Both the position numbers and the translations under genes were made by a program. This document shows positions 15,787-24,145 of a DNA stretch of 64,000 nucleotides, piece by piece. The stretch is from Bradyrhizobium sp. JYMT SZCCT0180 (GTDB lineage Bacteria; Pseudomonadota; Alphaproteobacteria; Rhizobiales; Xanthobacteraceae). The stretch spans positions 186,001 to 250,000 of the forward strand of contig NZ_JAFCLZ010000011.1 in NCBI RefSeq assembly GCF_018130165.1. The letters run 5' to 3'. Under the pieces are notes generated by a model. That model was given only the letters and a program-made list of their open reading frames with translations, was not told the origin of the DNA and ran no database searches. Positions within the stretch are counted from its first letter, which is position 1. Each line of letters opens with the position of its first letter.

Positions 15787-17187
15787 TCAGCTCTGCAGCG
15801 CCCGCAGCCGCTGCATGTCGGGTTCGGCGGTACCGATCGTGGCGCGGCGGTCGGTTACTGCATGGTGGAATTGTTCGAGCGCCAGTCCGATGGCGGCTAA
15901 TTCCCCGTCCTCGATCGCACCGTCCTCGTGACAGTCGAGCGCCTCGCGCAACAGCGCATCCGCCGTACCCTGCATCTCGAACAATTCTTCGGGCGTTTGT
16001 GCCGTGCGCGCCTTCGAAATCAGGTCGAGCAGATTGTCGCGATGCCCGGCATATTGCTCGCGCTCTTCGCGCTTCCAGTAATGCTGCAGCCACGCCCAGG
16101 CCGAACCGATGCCCGAGAACACCATGATCGCGAACCAGAGATAGTCGCTGTTTCTCTCGAGGAACGTCCGCTCGTTGCCGTCGATATAGGCGGCGGCGCC
16201 GGTATGCGCGGGCAGCGCGGCGTCCTTGTCGGTGTCCGGCTTCTCGATTTGCGAGGCGCTCGGCAATTCGCGCGCGAGCTGCTGGCGGTGGGTGAAGATC
16301 TGGCGTGCGAGCGCACCGACCGCGGTGTCGGACAGCGTCTTCGGCGCGATGATCAGATGGTTGACGCTGACGGTATCGATCTTGTCTTCGGGGCGCGCCG
16401 GCGATGATGCGAAGATGCTGCCGGGAATTTCTTCGGCTTCATAGACCGGGTGCTTCTTCGAAATCGTCTCCGACACGTCGATCGGGAGAAATTTCGGTTC
16501 ACCGCGGACCGCGACGGTGGCGTTGATCGCGTCGACGGTGATCTTGCTGTTGAGCGGGCCGACCGTCATGAACGCGTCGACGGTCTGGTCGCGCGCCATC
16601 TCGGCGAGCTGATTGACGCCGAACTGGGTGATCGTCACCTTGTCGACCTTGATGCCGGCTTCGGTCAGGATCGTGCGCAGCAGCTTGACGTTGGCCTCGG
16701 TTCGTCCGACGACGCCGACGCGGTGTCCGGCGAGTTCGTCGAGGCTCTTGATCTTGGCCACCGGCGTTTTCTTGGACCCCTTTGGCGCGATGCCTGACGG
16801 CGCCCACAGCACGACGACGTTCTTGCGCAGGATGGCGACCGACTCGGCATTGGCCGGCAGGTTCAGATCGCCGCGCGCCACCGCAAGGTCGGCCTTGCCG
16901 CTGTTGAACAGCGCGATGCTCTCGACCGCGCCCGGGGTCGAAACGAGCGACAGCCGAACCGAGCCGTGGTCGCGCGCGAAGGTCTGCGCCATCAGCTGGA
17001 TCAGTTTCTGATCGTCGCTTCCGGGCGGGCCAACCGCGATCCGCAAAGTAGTCGGCTGCAACAGATAATAAAGCGTGGCGGCAGCGGCGCCGAAAACGAA
17101 AATTCCGGCGGCGAGCACCAGCAGCGAATTGTTCTTTCGCTTCCGGCGCGGACGGGATGGAGCGGAATTTACGTTCGGGTTTGACAT
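15787..17187 (-). CDS. TAXI-family TRAP binding protein, membrane-anchored
   Basis: 466 residues. A TM helix near 21-45 (LLVLAAGIFVFGAAAATLYY) anchors a TAXI-type solute-binding domain (about 48-320) with RIAVGPPGSDDQKLIQLMAQ, NSGKADLAVARGDL and VGVVGRTEANVKLLRTIL. Unlike secreted TAXI proteins it has a second TM near 343-367 (FAIMVFSGIGSAWAWLQHYW) and about 100 cytosolic residues with helical, charged sequence. No TRAP permease gene is adjacent. The layout suggests a membrane sensor or a specialised binding protein rather than a free receptor; this is inference. Confidence 0.87.
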   Translation of the reverse strand: MSNPNVNSAPSRPRRKRKNNSLLVLAAGIFVFGAAAATLYYLLQPTTLRIAVGPPGSDDQKLIQLMAQTFARDHGSVRLSLVSTPGAVESIALFNSGKADLAVARGDLNLPANAESVAILRKNVVVLWAPSGIAPKGSKKTPVAKIKSLDELAGHRVGVVGRTEANVKLLRTILTEAGIKVDKVTITQFGVNQLAEMARDQTVDAFMTVGPLNSKITVDAINATVAVRGEPKFLPIDVSETISKKHPVYEAEEIPGSIFASSPARPEDKIDTVSVNHLIIAPKTLSDTAVGALARQIFTHRQQLARELPSASQIEKPDTDKDAALPAHTGAAAYIDGNERTFLERNSDYLWFAIMVFSGIGSAWAWLQHYWKREEREQYAGHRDNLLDLISKARTAQTPEELFEMQGTADALLREALDCHEDGAIEDGELAAIGLALEQFHHAVTDRRATIGTAEPDMQRLRALQS

Positions 17188-17322
17188 CGTACTGTCACGT
17201 TACACGAAAAAGCGCCGGGGCGACGGGAAAAACATCCTTACAGATCGATGACGTCATACGCTTGAAATATCCATGAACGAACGTCGGGAAGTGAGAATCA
17301 TGGATAATCCCGGGGTCCCGAC

Positions 17323-18378
17323 ATGCGGGTATTGATAGCAACCGACGCCTGGCATCCGCAGGTGAATGGCGTTGTCCGGACGTTAACCTCGCTGGCGCGC
17401 AGTGCGTCCAAGCTTGACGCCGAGATCAGCTTCCTGACCCCCGACGGATTTCCCTCCGTCGGCGTCCCCACCTATCCCGGCTTGCGCATCGCGCTGCCGA
17501 ACCGCCGCGAGATCGCTCGCCGCATCGAGGCGGCGGCGCCCGAGGCAATTCATATCGCGACCGAAGGCCCGATCGGCTGGGCGGTGCGCGGCTATTGCCG
17601 CCGCCGTAAGCTCGCGTTCACCACGTCTTACACCACGCGCTTCCCGGAATATGTCGCGGTCCGCACCATGATCCCGGCCAGCGTCGGCTACGCTTTGTTG
17701 CGCCATTTTCATGCGGCGGCGTCGACCACGATGGTCGCGACCGCTTCATTGCGGCAGGAGCTGAGCGAGCGTGGTTTTCGCAAGCTTGGCTTCTGGACGC
17801 GCGGCGTCGACACCGATCTGTTCTCACCTGAAAACCCGGCCACGATCGACCTGCCGCGCCCGATCTTCATGACCATGGGCCGCGTTGCCGTTGAAAAGAA
17901 TCTCGAAGCGTTTCTCTCGCTCGATCTGCCGGGAACGAAAGTCGTTGTCGGCGACGGGCCGCAGCGGGCGCAGCTCGCGCAGAAATATCCGCACGCCGTC
18001 TTCCTCGGCGAGAAGAAGGGCGAGGATCTCAGGTCGCATCTCGCCGCCGCCGATGTCTTTGTGTTTCCGAGCCTCACCGACACGTTCGGCGTGGTGCAGC
18101 TGGAAGCGCTGGCCTGCGGCACGCCGGTTGCGGCGTTTCCGGTCACCGGACCTCTGGACGTCATCGCCGATCATCCGATCGGCGCGCTGGACTGGGATCT
18201 GCGCAGCGCCTGCCTGCGCGCGCTCACCATGTCGCGCGAGGCGTGCCGGAGTTTTGCGCTCGGACGCTCCTGGGAGAACAGCGCCCGTCAGTTTATCGGC
18301 AATCTGGCCGCGCTGCAGCCCAGCCGCGCCACGCTGCCGGCGCGCCGCATCCCCGGCACCAGCGCCGTACAGGGCTGA
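17323..18378 (+). CDS. GT4-type glycosyltransferase
   Basis: 351 residues. The N-terminal domain opens with MRVLIATDAWHPQVNGVVRT, the pattern of SqdX/PimB-like lipid glycosyltransferases. The C-terminal GT-B domain has MGRVAVEKNLEAFL, VVVGDGPQRAQL and the nucleotide-sugar E-x7-E region (FPSLTDTFGVVQLEALACG), with Asp at the first acidic position. The likely reaction is transfer of a sugar from an NDP-sugar to a membrane lipid acceptor such as diacylglycerol. It is followed 39 bp later by a PmtA-like methyltransferase, which supports a membrane-lipid role. The donor and acceptor are not known. Confidence 0.86.
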   Translation: MRVLIATDAWHPQVNGVVRTLTSLARSASKLDAEISFLTPDGFPSVGVPTYPGLRIALPNRREIARRIEAAAPEAIHIATEGPIGWAVRGYCRRRKLAFTTSYTTRFPEYVAVRTMIPASVGYALLRHFHAAASTTMVATASLRQELSERGFRKLGFWTRGVDTDLFSPENPATIDLPRPIFMTMGRVAVEKNLEAFLSLDLPGTKVVVGDGPQRAQLAQKYPHAVFLGEKKGEDLRSHLAAADVFVFPSLTDTFGVVQLEALACGTPVAAFPVTGPLDVIADHPIGALDWDLRSACLRALTMSREACRSFALGRSWENSARQFIGNLAALQPSRATLPARRIPGTSAVQG

Positions 18379-18417
18379 GCAAGTTCTATCTAACGAAGAG
18401 AGACGAGAAGGCAGACC

Positions 18418-19107
18418 ATGGCAGACATCATCAAGCTTGACGGCACCAGGGCGTTGGACTTCGACCGCGAGACGGTCGAGCAGGCCTACGACCGCTGGGC
18501 ACCGGTGTACGACCTCGTTTTCGGCGGCGTGTTCAGCAAGGGCCGCAAGGCGGCCATTCAGGCCACCAACAAGATCGGCGGCCGCGTGCTCGAGGTCGGT
18601 GTCGGCACCGGCATCTCGCTGCCGCAATACGCAGCCCACTTACGCATCTTCGGCACCGACATTTCGGAAGCGATGCTGCAGAAGGCCAAGAAGCGCGTCG
18701 ACGAGCTCAAGCTGAAGAACGTCGAGGGCCTGGCTGTCATGGACGCCGAGAAGCTCGAATTCCCCGACAACTCCTTCGACGTCGTGATGGCGCAGTATGT
18801 CGTCACGGCCGTGCCGAATCCGGAAGCGGCGCTCGACGAATTCGCCCGCGTGCTGCGCCCGGGCGGTGAACTCATCATCCTGACCCGCGTCAGCGCCGAC
18901 GCCGGCATGCGCCGCTTCATCGAGCAGCGCCTGCAGCCGGTGGTTCGCCCGCTCGGCTTCCGCACCGCCGAGTTCGCCTGGTCGCGCTACGCGCAGTGGC
19001 TATCAGGCGCTGATGGCATGGAGCTGGCGGAGCGCCGCCTGGTGCCGCCGCTCGGCCACTTCTCGCTGGTGCGTTTCCGCAAGGTCGACGTCGCGAAGGC
19101 AGCGTAG
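18418..19107 (+). CDS. SAM-dependent methyltransferase, candidate phospholipid N-methyltransferase (PmtA-like)
   Basis: 229 residues. Class I methyltransferase signatures are VLEVGVGTGISLPQY (motif I, about 60-74), FGTDISEAML, VMDAEKLEFPDNSFDVVMAQ and the post-motif LRPGGELIILTRV. Overall layout (YDRWAPVYDLVFGGVFSKGR at the start) resembles Rhodobacter-type phosphatidylethanolamine N-methyltransferase PmtA. That enzyme makes phosphatidylcholine, a major lipid of bradyrhizobia. The upstream glycosyltransferase and nearby phosphatidylserine decarboxylase fit such a role. Several Pmt paralogues exist in Bradyrhizobium, so the exact member is not claimed. Confidence 0.82.
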   Translation: MADIIKLDGTRALDFDRETVEQAYDRWAPVYDLVFGGVFSKGRKAAIQATNKIGGRVLEVGVGTGISLPQYAAHLRIFGTDISEAMLQKAKKRVDELKLKNVEGLAVMDAEKLEFPDNSFDVVMAQYVVTAVPNPEAALDEFARVLRPGGELIILTRVSADAGMRRFIEQRLQPVVRPLGFRTAEFAWSRYAQWLSGADGMELAERRLVPPLGHFSLVRFRKVDVAKAA

Positions 19108-19227
19108 CGCGCGATAGCGGCGTCGCTTCAATGCGGCGCCGCGAAACTTCATATGACATTTAGATGATGTCATACGCCGGACATCGAATCCCGTTAATCC
19201 TTAACCCGAAAGAATTTGGGGGAGATC

Positions 19228-19845
19228 ATGATCAAGAACTTCATGCAGGAACTGCGAACCCAGCGTTGGGACGACCATCGCTACTATCACCACAGCCGCA
19301 TCAACCAGTCGCTGCACTTCGTCAGCGCCGCGAGCTTTCTGTTCGCCTATGTCATGCTCTTCATCGATCCCGTGGTGTCGGCGCTGGTCGGCTGGCTGGT
19401 GTCGATGACGTCACGCCAGGCCGGGCATTTCTTCTTCGAGCCCAAAGGCTATGACCACGTCAACCACGCCACCCACGAGCACAAGGAAGAGATCAAGGTC
19501 GGCTACAATCTGCAGCGCAAGGTCGTGCTGATGGTGATCTGGGCGCTGTCGCCGGCCGTGCTGTATCTCGATCCGACCCTGCTTGGCATGTTCGCGCCGT
19601 GGGAGACGACGGCGGACTTCATGCGTCAGGTCGCCAAGATCTGGCTGGCGATCGGTATCGGCGGGCTGCTGTTCCGCACCATCCATTTGTTCTTCATCCG
19701 CGACGTCGAGACCGGCCTCGTCTGGATGACCAAGATCATCACCGACCCGTTCAGCGACCTCAAGCTCTACTACAAGGCGCCGATCGCCCTGATGAAGGGC
19801 GAGCTGATCGACCCGGGCCTCGAGAAGCACGTCAAGCACGCCTGA
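19228..19845 (+). CDS. Multi-pass membrane protein, Mpo1-like (DUF962-type)
   Basis: 205 residues; the ATG has GGGGGAG upstream. Hydrophobic segments are at about 33-60, 95-115 and 140-160. The histidine-bearing pattern HHSRINQSLHFVSAASF followed by RQAGHFFFEPKGYDHVNHAT resembles the Mpo1/DUF962 family (ER and bacterial Fe-dependent fatty-acid alpha-oxidation enzymes). That would allow a lipid-modifying oxygenase, but the match is by eye only. It follows the PmtA-like gene on the same strand with a 120-bp gap and is followed by repeats. Confidence 0.62.
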   Translation: MIKNFMQELRTQRWDDHRYYHHSRINQSLHFVSAASFLFAYVMLFIDPVVSALVGWLVSMTSRQAGHFFFEPKGYDHVNHATHEHKEEIKVGYNLQRKVVLMVIWALSPAVLYLDPTLLGMFAPWETTADFMRQVAKIWLAIGIGGLLFRTIHLFFIRDVETGLVWMTKIITDPFSDLKLYYKAPIALMKGELIDPGLEKHVKHA

Positions 19846-19870
19846 GAATTGGTTTTGAATCTATCAAGTG

Positions 19871-20000
19871 CGCGTCATGCCCGGGCTTGTCCCGGGCATC
19901 TACGTCTTCGGAGCTCCGTCATTGCGAGCGAAGCGAAGCAATCCATTTCTCCGCACGGGGATAGATGGATTGCTTCGTCGCTTCGCTCCTCGCAATGACG
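19871..20000. repeat. Two adjacent palindromic repeats, families C and A
   Basis: First comes a short family C hairpin (GTCATGCCCGGGCTTGTCCC then GGGCATCTACG). A full family A element follows (GTCATTGCGAGCGAAGCGAA ... TTCGCTCCTCGCAATGACG). It separates two convergent genes and can act as a bidirectional barrier. Confidence 0.85.
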
Positions 20001-20040
20001 AAGGAGGCTAGGCCAGCTGATGACTATGGAAATCGTGCGC

Positions 20041-21705
20041 TCAGCGCCCGAACCTCTTGGCAAACATCTCTTTCAGGATCTGCCGCTTGATGTTCTTGTT
20101 GGTGAGGCCTGCATCATGCCACCACCAGCCGTCGCGCTTCATCTTCTCGGTGGCGCTAACGAAGCGGTCGGCGACCGCGGCAAAATCGTCATCGGTATAG
20201 TTCAGGCTGAAGATCAGCCGGCCCGTGCCGACCCAGCTCAGCGCCAACCCCTCGGCGCGCAGGTAATATTGCAGCATCCAGTTGTAACGGGAGGGCTCGG
20301 TATAATGCACCATCCAGATCGACGACAGGTTGCTGACGCGCACCGGAAGGTCCTGCGCCGCGAGCCGGTCGTTGAGCGTCTTGGCGCGGGCGTTCCAGGT
20401 CTCGTCGAGGCCGTTATAGACCGAGTTGAAATTCGGGCTGGCGAGTCGGCCGAGGAATTCGTCCATCGCCGTCATGACGTAGGGATGCGAATTGAAGGTG
20501 CCGCGGGCAAAGCAGATGTCGGCCGGGCGATCGTCGCGAAAACGCCGCATCAGGTCCTTGCGGCCGCAGACCACACCGACCGGAAGTCCGCCAGCAAGGC
20601 TTTTTCCGTACGTCACCATGTCGGCGCGGACGCCAAAGTATTCCTGCGCGCCGCCGGCGGCGAGCCGGAAGCCGACAAAGACCTCGTCAAAGATCAGCAC
20701 GATGCCGCGCTCGGTACAGACCTCGCGCAGCTTCTTCAGCCATTCGGTATAGGCGGCGCGGTCGAAATTGCCGGAACGCGAGCTGTCGACCAGCGCGGAA
20801 TCGCCGGGCGCGTTGGCGTTCGGGTGCAGCGCCTGCAGCGGATTGACCAGCACACAGGCGATGTCGCGGCGCGTCTTCAAAACGTGCAGCGTCCGATCGG
20901 ACATATCGGCGAGCGTATAGGTTTCGTGCGGCGAGACGGGGTTGCCGACGCCGGGTTGCACGTCGCCCCACCAGCCGTGATAGGCGCCGGCAAAGCGAAC
21001 CAGATGCGTGCGTTTGGTGTGGTAGCGCGCCAGCCGCACCGCCTGCATCACGGCTTCGGTGCCGGACATGTGGAACGAGACTTCGTCGAGGCCGGAAATC
21101 TCGCACAGACGCTTGACGTTGTCGGTGATGACGGGGTGGTAGGGGCCGAGCACCGGTCCGAGCGCATGCGCGCGCTTTTCCGACTCGGTGATGCAGTCCT
21201 TGTAGAAGTCGTTGCCGAAAATATTGACGCCGTACGAGCCGGTCAGGTCGTAGGAGACATTGCCGTCGACATCGGTGACGGTGACGCCGGAAGAGGACTG
21301 CACGAAGGCGCTGGTGGAGAGATGCTCGCGCACCAGGCGGCTGTACTGGAACGGCACCCGGTAGGCTTCGGTGAATTGCAGGTCGGAAATGTGCTCGGCC
21401 GCCTCGGCGGTCATCTGCCGGCCCTTGGGACAACGGTCCTGATAGACGCCGGCGAGCCGGAAGAAGCCGTCCTGGCGCTGCGCCGCGACATCGGCCGGCG
21501 CGCCGTCGGAAGAGAAGAACTCGCCGATATCGAACTCGTAGTGCGGCATCAGCCGGGCGACCATCTTGGACATCTTGGAATGTCCGGTCAGCGAGCGGTG
21601 TTTGGCGCGCGACAGCGCCAGCCGCGCCTGCAATTTGGGGAAGGTCACCGCGGCGCCGGCAATCGCAACGGCGGACAGCGACAGAATCGAAAGGGGCGAA
21701 TCCAT
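20041..21705 (-). CDS. Membrane-anchored class III PLP aminotransferase (GSA aminomutase-like)
   Basis: 554 residues. The N-terminus carries a hydrophobic helix (LSILSLSAVAIAGAAVTFPK), unusual for this cytosolic fold. The PLP domain follows: SFHMSGTEAVMQAVRLARYH, GAYHGWWGDVQPG, LIFDEVFVGFRLAAGG, and the probable Schiff-base lysine near K367 in MVTYGKSLAGGLPVG. It resembles glutamate-1-semialdehyde aminomutases, but the extra N-terminal 90 residues and context point to another substrate. The start ATG overlaps the divergent psd start on a shared CATG. A role in lipid or amino-alcohol metabolism is inferred. Confidence 0.82.
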   Translation of the reverse strand: MDSPLSILSLSAVAIAGAAVTFPKLQARLALSRAKHRSLTGHSKMSKMVARLMPHYEFDIGEFFSSDGAPADVAAQRQDGFFRLAGVYQDRCPKGRQMTAEAAEHISDLQFTEAYRVPFQYSRLVREHLSTSAFVQSSSGVTVTDVDGNVSYDLTGSYGVNIFGNDFYKDCITESEKRAHALGPVLGPYHPVITDNVKRLCEISGLDEVSFHMSGTEAVMQAVRLARYHTKRTHLVRFAGAYHGWWGDVQPGVGNPVSPHETYTLADMSDRTLHVLKTRRDIACVLVNPLQALHPNANAPGDSALVDSSRSGNFDRAAYTEWLKKLREVCTERGIVLIFDEVFVGFRLAAGGAQEYFGVRADMVTYGKSLAGGLPVGVVCGRKDLMRRFRDDRPADICFARGTFNSHPYVMTAMDEFLGRLASPNFNSVYNGLDETWNARAKTLNDRLAAQDLPVRVSNLSSIWMVHYTEPSRYNWMLQYYLRAEGLALSWVGTGRLIFSLNYTDDDFAAVADRFVSATEKMKRDGWWWHDAGLTNKNIKRQILKEMFAKRFGR

Positions 21706-22609
21706 GCCACCAGCGCTAGCTAATCCTGCTAACAGATTCATGACAGTCAAAGGCCTGATTTCGGCCTTTACCCAGCAGGAAGACCTCAATTTCCTGCTGA
21801 CCAACCGGATTCCACGGGCGGCCGTCACCCGCTTCATGGGGTGGTTCAGCAAGATCGAGAACCCGCTGGTGCGGGATGCCTCGATCGCCTGCTGGCGGCT
21901 GTTCTCCGATCTCGACCTGTCGGAGGCGAAGAAGACCGAGTTCAAGAGCCTGCACGATTGCTTTACCCGCGAGCTGCGCCCGGGCCTTCGTTCCGCCGAC
22001 CCGGATCCGAGCGTCGTCGCCAGCCCCTCCGACGGCATCATCGGCGCGTTCGGCCGGATCGAGGACACAGAACTGTTCCAGATCAAGAGCGCGCCGTATT
22101 CGCTGCTGGACCTGCTCGGCGATCCCGCCTTGGTGGAGCGTCACCGCAACGGCCGTTACCTGACCCTGCGGCTGACCTCGAGCATGTACCATCGCTTCCA
22201 CGCGCCCTATGACGCCACGATCGAGCGGGTGAGGTTCATCCATGGCGACGTCTGGAACGTCAATCCGATTGCCTTGAAGAGGGTGGAACGGCTGTTCTGC
22301 AAGAACGAGCGCGCGGTGCTGGAGACGCGGCTGGCCTCCGGCGAAGCGCTGACCTTGGTGCCGGTCGCCGCGATCCTGGTCGCCAGCATCCGGCTGCACT
22401 TTCTGGATGTGACCCTCAACGCGCAGAGCAGGGGGCCGGTGGAGTTTCCCTGTGACGTGCGCGTGCGCAAGGGTGATGAGCTCGGCTGGTTCGAGCACGG
22501 TTCGACCATCATCGTGCTGGCGCCGGAACATTTCGAATTCGCGGACAATGTCAGTGAGGGTGCCCGCGTCCGCGCCGGCGAGGCGTTGCTGCGAAAACCA
22601 ATGGGATGA
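21704..22609 (+). CDS. Phosphatidylserine decarboxylase family protein
   Basis: 301 residues. The self-cleavage site is HGST near residues 264-267 (WFEHGSTIIVLAPEHF), whose Ser becomes the pyruvoyl group. The Asp and His of the autocatalytic triad are in VASPSDGIIGAFG and YHRFHAPYD. The enzyme converts phosphatidylserine to phosphatidylethanolamine at the inner membrane. The ATG used has AAGGGG seven bases upstream; a later ATG at 21740 lacks one. It is divergent from the aminotransferase with no intergenic space. Its product would be the substrate of the PmtA-like enzyme encoded 2.6 kb away. Confidence 0.88.
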   Translation: MPPALANPANRFMTVKGLISAFTQQEDLNFLLTNRIPRAAVTRFMGWFSKIENPLVRDASIACWRLFSDLDLSEAKKTEFKSLHDCFTRELRPGLRSADPDPSVVASPSDGIIGAFGRIEDTELFQIKSAPYSLLDLLGDPALVERHRNGRYLTLRLTSSMYHRFHAPYDATIERVRFIHGDVWNVNPIALKRVERLFCKNERAVLETRLASGEALTLVPVAAILVASIRLHFLDVTLNAQSRGPVEFPCDVRVRKGDELGWFEHGSTIIVLAPEHFEFADNVSEGARVRAGEALLRKPMG

Positions 22610-22727
22610 TTGTGGTGCCTTGCAAGGCTCTGCCGCGACTGTGAGCAGGATCACCGAGGTGCCACTACACATGGTGCGATTATCCTGGCTCCGCTAACAC
22701 CTCCGCAGCAAACAAGGGAGCAGTGCC

Positions 22728-22898
22728 ATGACGCAGACCAGCAAGTCGATCAATGGAATCCCGCGCACATTGGACGAGCAAGTCTTGAAGGATGCTGAGC
22801 TTGAGTCCGTCTCCGGTGGCGCCATGTTCCGAAGCTCGTTCTCTGACGCCCTGAAGTCAATCGGGGAAGGACTTGCAACAATGGCACGTAAGGGCTGA
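22728..22898 (+). CDS. Small peptide with double-glycine leader, bacteriocin/microcin-like
   Basis: 56 codons, MTQTSKSINGIPRTLDEQVL onward. Residues 20-31 (LKDAELESVSGG) match the double-glycine leader consensus LSxxELxxIxGG at all key positions. Cleavage after G31 would release a 25-residue cationic amphipathic peptide (AMFRSSFSDALKSIGEGLAT-MARKG). AAGGGAG is placed well before the ATG. Such leaders are cut by C39-peptidase ABC exporters; none is encoded nearby. The peptide has no Cys, so lanthionine or sactionine modification is unlikely. Role could be antibacterial or signalling; no immunity gene is recognised. Confidence 0.75.
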   Translation: MTQTSKSINGIPRTLDEQVLKDAELESVSGGAMFRSSFSDALKSIGEGLATMARKG

Positions 22899-22962
22899 CC
22901 ACGTCGTCAGCGCCGAAGCGACCCGGCGGCGGTACTCAATAAATCTTGCTGCGTGCCGGCCG

Positions 22963-23394
22963 TCAGGTGCGGACGCCTCCTGCTATGCCGAGCTCGGCAA
23001 GGGAGGGATAGTCGGCGTCCACGATGTTCGCGAGTCCGCGCATTTCGCCGATGCTGAACCATCGCAGTTCGGTATGTTCATCGCACATATTGGCGGGATC
23101 GCCGCCCTGCCAGGCGGTCACGGCGTAGATGTGATGCAGCGCATCGCCATAGAGCTCCGGCCGGCGCTCCCTGACCGCTGTGATCAGGCGGAACTCGGTC
23201 GGTGTCACCCCGGTCTCTTCCTGAACCTCACGGATCAAGGCATCATCAAGGTTCTCGCCATCCTCGACATGTCCGCCGATCGTGTCCCAATGGCCTGGCC
23301 AAACCTTTTTCGAGGGCGCGCGCAAGCCGAGAAGGACCTTTCCGGTTGATCCGATCAACAGAGCACCGACGGTTCTGGCGGCTTTGTCGTGCAT
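22963..23394 (-). CDS. Nudix hydrolase (MutT-like)
   Basis: 143 residues. The Nudix box is complete: GGHVEDGENLDDALIREVQE followed by ETGV, at about residues 40-63, giving the metal-binding REVQEE core. Preceding KVWPGHWDTIGG is typical of MutT/NUDT-type NTP pyrophosphohydrolases. It is divergent from a second Nudix gene 95 bp away. The substrate is not inferable; candidates are oxidised nucleotides or nucleoside-diphosphate derivatives. It does not share the other paralogue's C-terminal region. Confidence 0.9.
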   Translation of the reverse strand: MHDKAARTVGALLIGSTGKVLLGLRAPSKKVWPGHWDTIGGHVEDGENLDDALIREVQEETGVTPTEFRLITAVRERRPELYGDALHHIYAVTAWQGGDPANMCDEHTELRWFSIGEMRGLANIVDADYPSLAELGIAGGVRT

Positions 23395-23489
23395 GGCGGC
23401 TTCTCTGGGCTGACGAACACAGACGGTAGCATCGGCGCGTGAAATTCTCTATGTGTGGGGAATTCCAACGATGATCGGAGAGGGTGGCG

Positions 23490-24026
23490 ATGGCGCGGAC
23501 GCCTGTGCTGGCGGCGGGAGGCATTGTATTGCGGCAGGCGGCGACGCCGCTGGTCGCGATCGTGCGCCTGCGCAAGCGCGATGAATGGGTCTTGCCAAAG
23601 GGCAAGCTCGATCGCGGCGAGACGCCGCGCGACGCGGCCGAACGCGAAGTCAATGAAGAGACCGGGCACGATGTCGCCGTGCACGAGTTCCTCGGCACCC
23701 TGGTCTACGAATCCCGCGGCGGCTCCAAGGTCGTGCACTTCTGGCGCATGGAGGCGGGCGCCGAGCCGGTCCGTAAATTGATGCGCGACGTGAAGGCGGT
23801 CGAGTGGTTGCCGCTGGCCGACGCGGTCGAGCGGCTGTCGCGGGGGTATGAGCGTGCGTTTCTGGAAAATGTCGGGCCGATCGCGATGGCTGCGGGGAGC
23901 ATCATGCAGACCGGTACGTCGGTTGCTCGTGTGCCTGAGCCCGTGCGTGTCGAAACGGTTAGTGAATTCCGGGATCGGCGCAGCCTCATGCAGAAGATGT
24001 GGGACTGGTTTCGGCGCGCAGCGTGA
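23490..24026 (+). CDS. Nudix hydrolase (diphosphoinositol/Ap4A-like)
   Basis: 178 residues. GGAGAGGG precedes the ATG; a GTG six bases upstream is an alternative. The Nudix box is GKLDRGETPRDAAEREVNEE followed by TGH, and the preceding EWVLPKGKL is the form found in diadenosine-polyphosphate and diphosphoinositol-polyphosphate hydrolases. An additional C-terminal helix region (VGPIAMAAGSIMQ onward, about 50 residues) ends QKMWDWFRRAA. It is divergent from the other Nudix gene and is followed by a family C repeat. Confidence 0.88.
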   Translation: MARTPVLAAGGIVLRQAATPLVAIVRLRKRDEWVLPKGKLDRGETPRDAAEREVNEETGHDVAVHEFLGTLVYESRGGSKVVHFWRMEAGAEPVRKLMRDVKAVEWLPLADAVERLSRGYERAFLENVGPIAMAAGSIMQTGTSVARVPEPVRVETVSEFRDRRSLMQKMWDWFRRAA

Positions 24027-24045
24027 GTGGTTCAAGCATTTAGCT

Positions 24046-24131
24046 CGTCATGCCCGGCCTTGTGCCGGGCATCCACGTCTTCGCTTCCGCGAGTAAGACG
24101 TGGATGGCCGGGTCAAGCCCGGCCATGACGG
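24046..24131. repeat. Palindromic intergenic repeat, family C
   Basis: CGTCATGCCCGGCCTTGTGC with arms GGCATCCACGTCTT / AAGACGTGGATGGCC, ending GGCCATGACGG. It lies between convergent genes. Confidence 0.85.
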
Positions 24132-24145
24132 AGAGCGGAGCTGAG

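Noticed and set aside
20020..21723. 567-codon plus-strand frame opposite the aminotransferase
   Set aside because: Shadow of the PLP enzyme; it runs across the divergent psd start and shows no domain.
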